A stretch of DNA of 9,585 nucleotides, from positions 1-9,585 of the forward strand of contig JANYFH010000240.1 in NCBI GenBank assembly GCA_025362705.1, written 5' to 3'. Made by a program: the position numbers and the translations under genes. The notes below the pieces were generated by a model. That model worked only from the letters and a program-made list of their open reading frames with translations, was not told the DNA's origin and searched no databases. The DNA is from Betaproteobacteria bacterium (lineage in GTDB: Bacteria > Pseudomonadota > Gammaproteobacteria > Burkholderiales > Usitatibacteraceae). Below are positions 1-6,608 of the stretch, piece by piece; the first letter of the stretch is position 1; each line of letters begins with the position of its first letter.

Positions 1-1
1 A

Positions 2-1906
2 AAAGTCGCGACCGTTGGTATTCGCGGCTCCGGCGGCATCCTCGAATCCAATGGCGACACCACTAATCACTACACGATCGAAGGCAGCCACATCGTCGCC
101 AGCCTCGATGGCAATTTCCCGCCCATCCTCACGAATCCGAATGAAACTGTACAGGTTGTGCTGGGACAGGCACCGCGGATCATTCCCACGCCGCCCAGTC
201 TGCTTGATTCCGGAAAAATCATGGCCGGCGGGAAGGAAAAAAAACCGGTGATCGACGAGAAAGATGAGCGGCTTCTGGGGCAGAACGGAAGCAGTGGTAC
301 GACAACAACGCAAGTTCTCGGTGCCAATGGACTCGGTTACTCGGTAATTGATGCCAACGCCAATCTGGGCGCTGACCCAATCAATCTGCAAAACATCGTC
401 ATCGCTAACGGCGGCGCGACACTGTCCGATCAGGCGATTCCGGCTGGCATGACGCTCGACAGTGGCGGTGCTTTGCGCGCTTACACGGCGTATGCGGGTA
501 CCCAAAGTGGCACGGGTGCCAATGTTGTCGGCGGCACTGTCAGCGATCTGCAAACCGTGACTATCGGTGGCAACACAACAATAGTGCTTGGTCGCTGGAG
601 CGGCGTGAGCAGCTTTGGCTTCGGCAGCGGTACCGGCGGTAACGGTGGCAATGTCGGCGGCAGCGTGCACTGGGCTTACGGCGGCGCGGGATTCCCCTCG
701 TATCTGTCTGATGTGCTGACCGGGACGGCGGCCTACACGCGCGCTGCGGCCACGACGCCAACCAATCAACTCGGTTCGCTCGGTACCTTGACTTCCGCGA
801 CGCTTGACGTGAACTTCACCGCCCGCACGCTCAATGCTGTGATCGCTGTTTCCATGACGGCGGGCAGCGGTGCCGCCGCCGGTAGCTGGAATCTTGCCGC
901 GAACAATGTGCCGTTTGCGTCCAACACGTTCTTCGCCAGCGGTTCACGTGTCGTGGTCACCAACGGCAGTGGTGTGAGCTCCGCAAGCAGCTCGCGTCTG
1001 GGCGGCAGCATCGAAGGCAGCTTCGTCGGCAATACCTTGAACGGCGCGATTCTCGGTTACGGGATTTTTGATCAAACGAGCACCAACGGCGCTGATTTCC
1101 AGCGCATCAATGGTGTCGTGGCATTCTCGGGTCCTTCGCAAAACTCTGCAGCCGTGTATCGCGATGGCCTGGTCTCTGACCCGGCTGGTTCCCTTTCTAA
1201 CGCGAGTTACATTCGTTCCTTCGCCACGACTGACCGCCAGGATGAAGTCATTGTTGGCAGCAACGGCGTTGTCAGTGCATTCACCGCACCGTTTCCTTCC
1301 GGTAACGAGCTTGCCGGGCATCGTACTTATGCGCAGGGTACTTCAGTTGTCGTTGACAATGGATTCGATCCCACCACCGGTCTGGTGTGGGGACGTTGGG
1401 CAGGTGGCAGCGCCACTGTCGGTGGTCAAAGCGTCAGTCTCGCGGATCGCAGCCTGCATTACATTTTCAGTCCCACGCAGAGTGGCCCGGTATCGTTGCC
1501 CTTGACGGGAACTGGGGTCTACGATGTCGTTGGCTCGACACGTCCGACCGATCTCGCCGGACACACTGGCGTGTTTAATTCGGCAACCCTGAACGCCAAT
1601 TTCTCGGCGCGCACGGTCGATACCTCGGTCAACATCACCATCAACGGCCAGACCTGGAATGGCGCCACCAGCAACGTGCCGATTTATCGCGATCAATATT
1701 TCTCGGCATATGCCGGCGGGCCCACCATCGCCGGAATCCCGCGACCTGCCGTGTTCAATATCACCTGCACGCCAAATTGCACACCTACCAGCGTGACAGG
1801 CAGCCTCGACGGATTCTTCACCGGTCGCCGAGGCAATGGTGCGGGCTTGATGTACAACATGAACAACAACGCGGGTGCGATTGCGTTCTCGCGACGCGGT
1901 GGTTAA
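2..1906 (+). CDS. FecR-domain protein with two C-terminal TbpB-like beta-rich repeats (5' partial)
   Basis: The frame is open from base 2 to a TAA at 1904-1906, so the true start lies upstream; the first internal ATG (158) would cut through the conserved N-terminal domain and is not the start. Residues 1 to about 52 (VATVGIRGSGG at the beginning, ending near VQVVLGQAP) look like the end of a FecR domain, a periplasmic beta fold. A charged linker containing KEKKPVIDEKDER follows. Two related modules then occur at about 587-1135 and 1385-1903. Each has a GRW motif, an aromatic SVHW or SLHY strand, LTGT plus a Tyr, and an ATL-x-NF-x-ART strand. This recalls transferrin-binding-protein-like barrel repeats, an assignment made by pattern only. 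No cytoplasmic sigma-factor partner is visible, so a structural or ligand-binding surface role is more likely than classical FecR signalling. The signal peptide would be outside the window. Confidence 0.85.
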   Translation, partial: KVATVGIRGSGGILESNGDTTNHYTIEGSHIVASLDGNFPPILTNPNETVQVVLGQAPRIIPTPPSLLDSGKIMAGGKEKKPVIDEKDERLLGQNGSSGTTTTQVLGANGLGYSVIDANANLGADPINLQNIVIANGGATLSDQAIPAGMTLDSGGALRAYTAYAGTQSGTGANVVGGTVSDLQTVTIGGNTTIVLGRWSGVSSFGFGSGTGGNGGNVGGSVHWAYGGAGFPSYLSDVLTGTAAYTRAAATTPTNQLGSLGTLTSATLDVNFTARTLNAVIAVSMTAGSGAAAGSWNLAANNVPFASNTFFASGSRVVVTNGSGVSSASSSRLGGSIEGSFVGNTLNGAILGYGIFDQTSTNGADFQRINGVVAFSGPSQNSAAVYRDGLVSDPAGSLSNASYIRSFATTDRQDEVIVGSNGVVSAFTAPFPSGNELAGHRTYAQGTSVVVDNGFDPTTGLVWGRWAGGSATVGGQSVSLADRSLHYIFSPTQSGPVSLPLTGTGVYDVVGSTRPTDLAGHTGVFNSATLNANFSARTVDTSVNITINGQTWNGATSNVPIYRDQYFSAYAGGPTIAGIPRPAVFNITCTPNCTPTSVTGSLDGFFTGRRGNGAGLMYNMNNNAGAIAFSRRGG

Positions 1907-1926
1907 GAAGAGACTCATTAAACTCC

Positions 1927-1980
1927 AACACTGGCGCGGACTTTAGGCAGAAAATGCTCCAGAAGCCGCATCAGTGCTAG
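1927..1980 (+). repeat. Intergenic hairpin repeat, copy A
   Basis: This non-coding element begins 20 bases after the FecR-type gene's stop codon. CACTGG (1929-1934) pairs with TCAGTG (1971-1976), including one G-T wobble. GCGG (1936-1939) pairs with CCGC (1966-1969), and CTT (1941-1943) pairs with AAG (1963-1965). There is one mismatch (1935/1970) and one bulge (1940), and the loop contains AGGCAGAAAA. Bases 1932-1980 align without gaps to 6493-6541, with 36 of 49 identical by hand count. It is not followed by a T run, so it is not a standard intrinsic terminator. Possible roles are an mRNA leader or 3'-end structure, a regulatory RNA, or a dispersed palindromic repeat. Confidence 0.6.
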
Positions 1981-2001
1981 TGTTTGAATAGACAGCATTG
2001 A

Positions 2002-2014
2002 GACTTGTGAAAAT
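2002..2014 (+). repeat. Conserved intergenic block GACTTGTGAAAAT, copy A
   Basis: This 13-bp block matches 6542-6554 (GACTTGTCAAAAT) at 12 of 13 positions. It lies 48 bp before the glycosyltransferase start at 2063; its counterpart lies 54 bp before the start at 6609. Here it is separated from the hairpin repeat by 21 bp, whereas in the other copy it follows directly. Its position suits an upstream regulatory or 5'-UTR element, but no convincing -35/-10 pair is built around it. Confidence 0.45.
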
Positions 2015-2049
2015 TGAAGCGCAGACGGAGTCATTTGCATTTGGATGCC

Positions 2050-2053
2050 AAGG
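2050..2053 (+). promoter_or_regulatory. Likely ribosome binding site for the glycosyltransferase
   Basis: AAGG lies nine bases before the ATG at 2063. The in-frame ATG at 2045 has no comparable site in front of it. This favours 2063 as the start and gives the N-terminus MKRVLFCW, the usual first beta strand of GT-B enzymes. Confidence 0.5.
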
Positions 2054-2062
2054 CCTATTTAC

Positions 2063-3307
2063 ATGAAACGCGTTTTGTTCTGTTGGGAAATTGGCGAGAG
2101 TAGTGGCCACGTTGTTCCCTACCTTTCGCTCATCGAGGCGCTGTGCCAACGCGGGTGGGAAGTCGCGGTAGTCGCACGCAACACCGCCGAGGTCGGCGCA
2201 CGCGTCCAGGCTTGTGGCGCGACGCTTTTCCAGGCACCCGTTTGCCTGAGTATTTTTCCCGAGATGGACGTGAACTCCTTCAACTCCACGGAGCTATTAC
2301 TGCAGCACGGTTACGGCTATGAGCCAATATTCGATGGGATGTTCTCGTCGTGGCTCTCGCTGATGCAAACCTGGCAGCCCGATCTTGTCATTGGCAGTAG
2401 TGCGCCCGCAGCGCATTTGGCCGCGCAATGTATGGGCATTCCCGATATGGCCATTGGCAACGGTCAAACTTGTCCGGTTGCTGCCGACCCAGCGCCGCTG
2501 ACCAGACCGTGGCAGCCGGGCATCGAGCAACGCATTGCCGCCAATGAAGATCGTGTGCGCCAGACGGTGAACGCGGTAATGAGTAAGCACAATTTTGCGC
2601 GTCGGCAATTTCCGATGGACATGTACGCAAATGTGCCCACGTTGCTATGTACCCTGGCCGAACTCGACCACTTTGGCACGCAGCGCGGCACCGAAGCAAA
2701 CTACTTGGGCAGCCTTCCCGTAGCGGTAATCGGGAGCGACACAAACCAAACCGCACCGACGGGTAGCCCCGATATCTTCGTTTACTTGCGCTACAGCAAA
2801 GCCATTGATGCCTTGCTCAGTGCGCTTGCAAAATGTCCATCGACGTCGTTGATCTACATGCCGAATCTCACGCCGATTGAACGCGCGAAACTGGAAACGC
2901 AACACGGCACAGCATTGGTGTTTGCGTCACAGGCCGTTGATGTGAAGCAAATTCTGTCGTCTGTGAAACTCGTCATTTCTCACGCCGGTCACGGATTGAC
3001 CATGCAGTCGCTGCTGGCTGGTAGGCCGCTGCTGCTGTTGCCAACGCACTGGGAGCAAAGCGTTGTTGCAAGTCATGCCATGAAGATTGGCGCGGCCTTC
3101 GTCATATCGTTGAGTGAACAACACCCGAAATTTCACCGGCGCATCGACGACATGCTGCAAAACGCGGCCTACCGTGAAGCTGCCGGGCGTTTCGCCGATC
3201 AATATAAAAAATTATCTGCGGCAGACGCGCTTGCACAGGCGCTCGCCACCTGCGAGCGTCGTGCCGACGCATCACACCAACGAACAAAACTAGTCTCAGT
3301 GGGGTAA
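2063..3307 (+). CDS. GT-B fold glycosyltransferase (GT1/UGT-like)
   Basis: This is a 414-residue soluble protein with no signal peptide or membrane segment, so it is probably cytoplasmic. The N-terminal half begins MKRVLFCWEIGESSGHV with PYLSLIEAL after it, matching the first strand and glycine/His loop of GT-B enzymes that act on nucleotide sugars. QPDLVIGSSAPAAHLAA (about 105-121) and GIPDMAIGNG (125-134) fit the acceptor domain. The C-terminal donor-binding region contains VISHAGHGLTMQSLLAGRPLLLLP (304-327, His307) and THWEQSVVASHAMKIGAA. This matches the family pattern H-x-G-x-G, G-x-P, P and (D/E)Q, with Glu-Gln in place of the commoner Asp-Gln. Length is typical for GT1/UGT-like bacterial enzymes. 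The sugar and acceptor cannot be read from sequence. The start at 2063 is preferred over 2045 on ribosome-site and family grounds. The next gene begins three bases after its stop, so the two are almost certainly co-translated. Confidence 0.85.
   Translation: MKRVLFCWEIGESSGHVVPYLSLIEALCQRGWEVAVVARNTAEVGARVQACGATLFQAPVCLSIFPEMDVNSFNSTELLLQHGYGYEPIFDGMFSSWLSLMQTWQPDLVIGSSAPAAHLAAQCMGIPDMAIGNGQTCPVAADPAPLTRPWQPGIEQRIAANEDRVRQTVNAVMSKHNFARRQFPMDMYANVPTLLCTLAELDHFGTQRGTEANYLGSLPVAVIGSDTNQTAPTGSPDIFVYLRYSKAIDALLSALAKCPSTSLIYMPNLTPIERAKLETQHGTALVFASQAVDVKQILSSVKLVISHAGHGLTMQSLLAGRPLLLLPTHWEQSVVASHAMKIGAAFVISLSEQHPKFHRRIDDMLQNAAYREAAGRFADQYKKLSAADALAQALATCERRADASHQRTKLVSVG
3299..3304 (+). promoter_or_regulatory. 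Ribosome binding region for the beta-helix/ASH gene, inside the upstream gene
   Basis: A GT plus GGGG tract lies six bases before the ATG at 3311 and overlaps the last codons of the glycosyltransferase gene. With a TAA at 3305-3307 and a three-base gap, reinitiation by terminating ribosomes is likely. The match to AGGAGG is only moderate, which fits dependence on coupling. Confidence 0.4.
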
Positions 3308-3310
3308 GAA

Positions 3311-6300
3311 ATGATCAATACACTCAAAACCAGGAACGCAACTGCAACGTGCGGCGGAGGATTGCTACGCGCAGCTTCAGCCGTTGTTTCACTTGGCCTC
3401 TTTGCAAGCGCGCTCACATTTGTTGCGCCGGTGCAGGCGCAGACGACACTGACGGTAACGGACAACACCGATGCAAGCGGCCCGGCAACGACGGGATCAT
3501 TGCGGCAGGTACTCGAATACGCGGCGGCGAATTGTTACTTCGGGCCATACACAGTAAATTTTGCGATTGGCTCAGGCGCAAAGACGATTCAAACATTTAC
3601 ACCGTTGCCGGCAGTGATTTGCCAGACGCTTATCGACGGTTATACGCAGCCCGGCGGCGCTTCTCCCAACACACTTTCCAACGGCAGCAATGCAAACATA
3701 CTCATCTCGCTGGATGGAAGTCTTATGACACCGCCAGGATCCGGATTGACGTTAAGCGCCGACGGTATTTTGGTGCGAGGCTTGGCGATCACAAAATTCA
3801 TTGGGCAGCCTGGCATCAGCATCCAGAGTGGTATCGGTGTGACGGTCGAAGGCAATTTCATTGGCACTGATGCAACAGGAACGTTGGCCGCGCCGAACGG
3901 AATTGGAGTCTCTGTTATCGGAAGTAGTAGCGCAGCTGTGATCGGTAGCTCGGCACCTGCGGGCAGAAATATTATTTCCGGCAACACCGGTAACGGCATC
4001 GAGATCACCGGTGGTGGCGGTACGAAGATCCGCAAGAACCAGGTCGGTACGGACAAAGTCGGCACAAGTGCACTGCCTAACGGCGTCAATGGCATTTATC
4101 TCAATGTTTTGGGCACAGAACTTGACAGCAATGCCATTAAATTCAACACCGGAAATGGTGTGGCAGTTGGTGGTTCCGGCGGTTCTGCAGATATTCATGA
4201 TAACGATATTTTGGGCAACGGCGGACACGGTGTTTACGTGGTGGGTACAGAGTGTACCGCGCAAGGTGTGGCCATTCGCCGCAACGCCATCGGCAATCAG
4301 GGCGCATTGGGCATTGATCTCGGCGATGTATTTTTCGGCCCGCCCCCGGTACGCGACAATAACGGCGTTCTGCTGAGTCCCAGCTGCTACCACGGCAATG
4401 GCGGCACTGGTACGACAGGGCAAAATTATCCGGTCATTTCGAATATCAGTCTGGCGTGGAGTGGCGCGAGTGTCACTTCGACGATCAACGCGACCCTCAA
4501 TTCGGCACCGAGTGTGGCTTACGGCATTGATCTATTCAATCAATTCGTTAGCGGTTCCAGTTTGATCGATACCGGGAACCACGGCATAGGCGCGAGCTAT
4601 GTATCGTCAATAACGACGGCTGCGACCGACGCGACGGGTCTTGTCGCGTTTTCAATGTCGGCTGCCGGCGCGCCCGTCTATCACCCGACGATGACCGCAT
4701 CAACCCCGGTTGCGCCTACCGGAGGAACATCGGAGATTTCAGTGCAGGCGGTCACACCGTTGATCTACACGTCAACGTACACAAATTATTCGATTACCGC
4801 GGGTGGCGCGCAATCGCAAACGTTCACGTTTCGCAATGACGATGTCGTTGCGGTGACGGTGCCGCTTCCGACCACTAATTTAGCTGCGTTTACAGTGACG
4901 TCGAGCAGCTGTGCCTCGGTGACACCCGGTGCGAGCTGTGCAGTCGTGGTGACGTACAGCAGGGCGACCGCGACGCCGCTGGATCTGGCTGTCCTTACAC
5001 TTGGACCTATTTCGTCCGCATCGGCACCGGTGGCACCCGTTGGCGTGCAGCCGCCCGTGACCTACACATGGGCGCTAACTGGTACTGCCTTGGCCGCGTC
5101 GGCACCTGCTGTCACACTCACGCCCCCCACGGTTGTCTTCGGTGCACGCACCGTGAGCACTACCAGCCCTCCCACCACAGTGAGTTTGGGTAATTCAGGA
5201 ACCGCACTGCTATCGATTACCGGCATCACCGTCACCGGCGATTTTGGTTTCACAACCAGTTGTCCGCTTAGCCCTTCCACGTTAGCTGTCGGTATCGCCT
5301 GCCCGATCAACATTACGTTCACGCCGCTCACAGCTGTGGCCAAGACCGGCAGCGTTACGATTGTGAGCAATGCACCCGGTTCGCCGCACACCATTGCATT
5401 GACGGGTACCGGCACCGCCGGTGCGGCACCCGGTATCAGCCTGACCCCGGCTGCGCTTTCATTTGGTCCGCTGACTGTCGCCACCACAAGTGCGACGCAA
5501 AACGTAGTCGTTACGAATACCGGTTTCGCCAATCTCGTATTGAGTACGATCACGATTGCAGCACCGTTTACTCGCGTACCCTTGGGCACCGTTACGCCGC
5601 CAGACTGCGGCACTACAGTTGCGCCCGCAGGAAAATGCCAGATCGGTGTGAGTTTTTCGCCAACGACCGTCGGTACGTTCACGGGCCAGATCAGCATTGC
5701 CGATAACGTTGTCGGCACGCCACACCTTGTTCCCTTAACGGGCGTTAGTACACCAGTTCCGGTACCCGTCATCCGCACCAGTGCGAGCGTCGCCTTTGGT
5801 GATCAAGTCATCAACAGTATCGCTGCCGAGCAGAGTCTGGTCATCACTAACGTCGGTACGGCGATACTCAGCGTGAGCGCCCTCACGTTAACCGGCACCA
5901 ATGCAGCCAATTTCAAGGTGACCGGTCAAAGTGGGTGCACGAGTATCGCGCCCGCGGCAAGTTGTACGCTGACTGTCACTTTCGCGCCCATCACGCTCGG
6001 CACCAAGTCGGCACAGATCAATATCACCAGCGATGCGCAGAACGCAGCATTAGTCAATACCGTGAGCCTCACCGGTAACGGCATTCTCGCGCCACGCCCA
6101 CTGGTGAGTTTCTCGGCCACTGCGGTAGGCTACGGAAACGTTATCTTTGGCGGTGCCACACCGAACCAGGTCATCACACTTACCAATAGCGGCGGGCAGG
6201 CAATGAATATTTCCGGCATGCTCATCACCGGTGATTTTGTGCAGGTGAATAACTGTGGCACCAGCCTGGCTTCACTCGCGAGCTGCACCATCAGTATTTT

Positions 6301-6454
6301 CTTTACGCCACTCGCGCAAGGCAATCGTATCGGTGAATTCGTGCTCACCACGAGCGCTGCAACGAGCCCGGACCGGATTCAGTTGGCTGGTACGGGATGC
6401 AGGTGGTTTAGCCAGTCGCAGAGCCGGTTCTTTTTGACCAATTGCGGGTTGTGA
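3311..6454 (+). CDS. Exported parallel beta-helix protein with tandem ASH / choice-of-anchor D modules
   Basis: This is a complete 1047-residue protein. Residues 1-43 form a signal peptide with a long n-region, a hydrophobic core and probable cleavage after VQA. Residues 45-75 (TLTVTDNTDASG, then GSLRQVLEYAAAN) resemble the CSLREA-type start of beta-helix proteins. Residues 150-345 form a right-handed parallel beta-helix with repeated N-x-(I/V)GTD-x-x-GT...PNG motifs (182-197 and 243-258) and RNIISGN. Residues 375-480 are the beta domain that commonly follows such helices, ending TSEIS. Five ASH-like Ig-fold modules follow, at about 484-594, 600-703, 707-813, 819-924 and 929-1029. Each has a cysteine pair 9-13 residues apart (534/543, 651/664, 766/776, 876/885, 982/992), probably a disulfide. 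The tail CRWFSQSQSRFFLTNC ends the protein; no LPXTG, PEP-CTERM or Por sorting signal is seen. It is probably a secreted or surface binding/structural protein, and no catalytic site was recognised. Confidence 0.85.
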   Translation: MINTLKTRNATATCGGGLLRAASAVVSLGLFASALTFVAPVQAQTTLTVTDNTDASGPATTGSLRQVLEYAAANCYFGPYTVNFAIGSGAKTIQTFTPLPAVICQTLIDGYTQPGGASPNTLSNGSNANILISLDGSLMTPPGSGLTLSADGILVRGLAITKFIGQPGISIQSGIGVTVEGNFIGTDATGTLAAPNGIGVSVIGSSSAAVIGSSAPAGRNIISGNTGNGIEITGGGGTKIRKNQVGTDKVGTSALPNGVNGIYLNVLGTELDSNAIKFNTGNGVAVGGSGGSADIHDNDILGNGGHGVYVVGTECTAQGVAIRRNAIGNQGALGIDLGDVFFGPPPVRDNNGVLLSPSCYHGNGGTGTTGQNYPVISNISLAWSGASVTSTINATLNSAPSVAYGIDLFNQFVSGSSLIDTGNHGIGASYVSSITTAATDATGLVAFSMSAAGAPVYHPTMTASTPVAPTGGTSEISVQAVTPLIYTSTYTNYSITAGGAQSQTFTFRNDDVVAVTVPLPTTNLAAFTVTSSSCASVTPGASCAVVVTYSRATATPLDLAVLTLGPISSASAPVAPVGVQPPVTYTWALTGTALAASAPAVTLTPPTVVFGARTVSTTSPPTTVSLGNSGTALLSITGITVTGDFGFTTSCPLSPSTLAVGIACPINITFTPLTAVAKTGSVTIVSNAPGSPHTIALTGTGTAGAAPGISLTPAALSFGPLTVATTSATQNVVVTNTGFANLVLSTITIAAPFTRVPLGTVTPPDCGTTVAPAGKCQIGVSFSPTTVGTFTGQISIADNVVGTPHLVPLTGVSTPVPVPVIRTSASVAFGDQVINSIAAEQSLVITNVGTAILSVSALTLTGTNAANFKVTGQSGCTSIAPAASCTLTVTFAPITLGTKSAQINITSDAQNAALVNTVSLTGNGILAPRPLVSFSATAVGYGNVIFGGATPNQVITLTNSGGQAMNISGMLITGDFVQVNNCGTSLASLASCTISIFFTPLAQGNRIGEFVLTTSAATSPDRIQLAGTGCRWFSQSQSRFFLTNCGL

Positions 6455-6489
6455 TTGAAGTAGCAAGAGATTTTTTTGTAAAACACGAG

Positions 6490-6541
6490 TATTGGCGGGC
6501 ACGACAGGCAGAAACATCGCTATAAGCCGCACCAGTGTTAG
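6490..6541 (+). repeat. Intergenic hairpin repeat, copy B
   Basis: Related to the element at 1927-1980, this copy lies between the two ASH-protein genes. TATTGG (6490-6495) pairs with CCAGTG (6532-6537) using two T-G wobbles, and CGG (6496-6498) can pair with CCG (6527-6529) if CA at 6530-6531 bulges. The inner stem is weaker than in copy A. AGGCAGAAA in the loop and AAGCCGCA in the 3' arm are conserved between the copies. The 3' arm CCAGTGTT is the exact reverse complement of AACACTGG at the 5' end of copy A, which suggests an ancestral perfect terminal inverted repeat. Confidence 0.55.
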
Positions 6542-6554
6542 GACTTGTCAAAAT
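6542..6554 (+). repeat. Conserved intergenic block GACTTGTCAAAAT, copy B
   Basis: This matches 2002-2014 at 12 of 13 positions and follows directly on hairpin copy B, without the 21-bp spacer of copy A. It lies 54 bp upstream of the ATG at 6609. Shared placement ahead of two exported-protein transcription units suggests a 5'-UTR or regulatory role, but no protein-binding site or promoter class is recognised. Confidence 0.45.
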
Positions 6555-6595
6555 AGGCGGTGCGTCGTTGCGCGCGAGGCCGAAGGCATTACGAT

Positions 6596-6600
6596 AGGAG
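6596..6600 (+). promoter_or_regulatory. Strong ribosome binding site for the second ASH protein
   Basis: AGGAG ends eight bases before the ATG at 6609, which begins a clear signal peptide. This fixes the start of the truncated downstream gene. Confidence 0.8.
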
Positions 6601-6608
6601 TCGCATCC

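Noticed and set aside
1932..1948. TGGCGCG...TT as a sigma-54 promoter
   Set aside because: The GG is present but no GC occurs at the required ten-base spacing, and the related copy at 6493 also lacks the -12 element.
1927..1986. Integron attC site, because of a hairpin between cassette-like genes and GTT near its end
   Set aside because: Neither gap has the RYYYAAC and GTTRRRY core pair at its ends, there is no integrase in view, and the flanking genes are large and share codon style rather than being small cassettes.
2045..2062. ATG at 2045 as the glycosyltransferase start
   Set aside because: It has no Shine-Dalgarno-like sequence and would add six residues ahead of the canonical GT-B first strand; ATG 2063 has AAGG nine bases upstream.
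5062..5778. A minus-strand open frame of 238 codons inside the first ASH gene
   Set aside because: It is a shadow of the ASH modules; the translation has no recognisable domain and the frame has no plausible separate promoter or ribosome site.
6471..6477. A T7 run after the first ASH gene as a possible intrinsic terminator
   Set aside because: No GC-rich stem precedes it directly. The nearest inverted match (CAAT with ATTG around 6440-6458) is short and too far from the T run.
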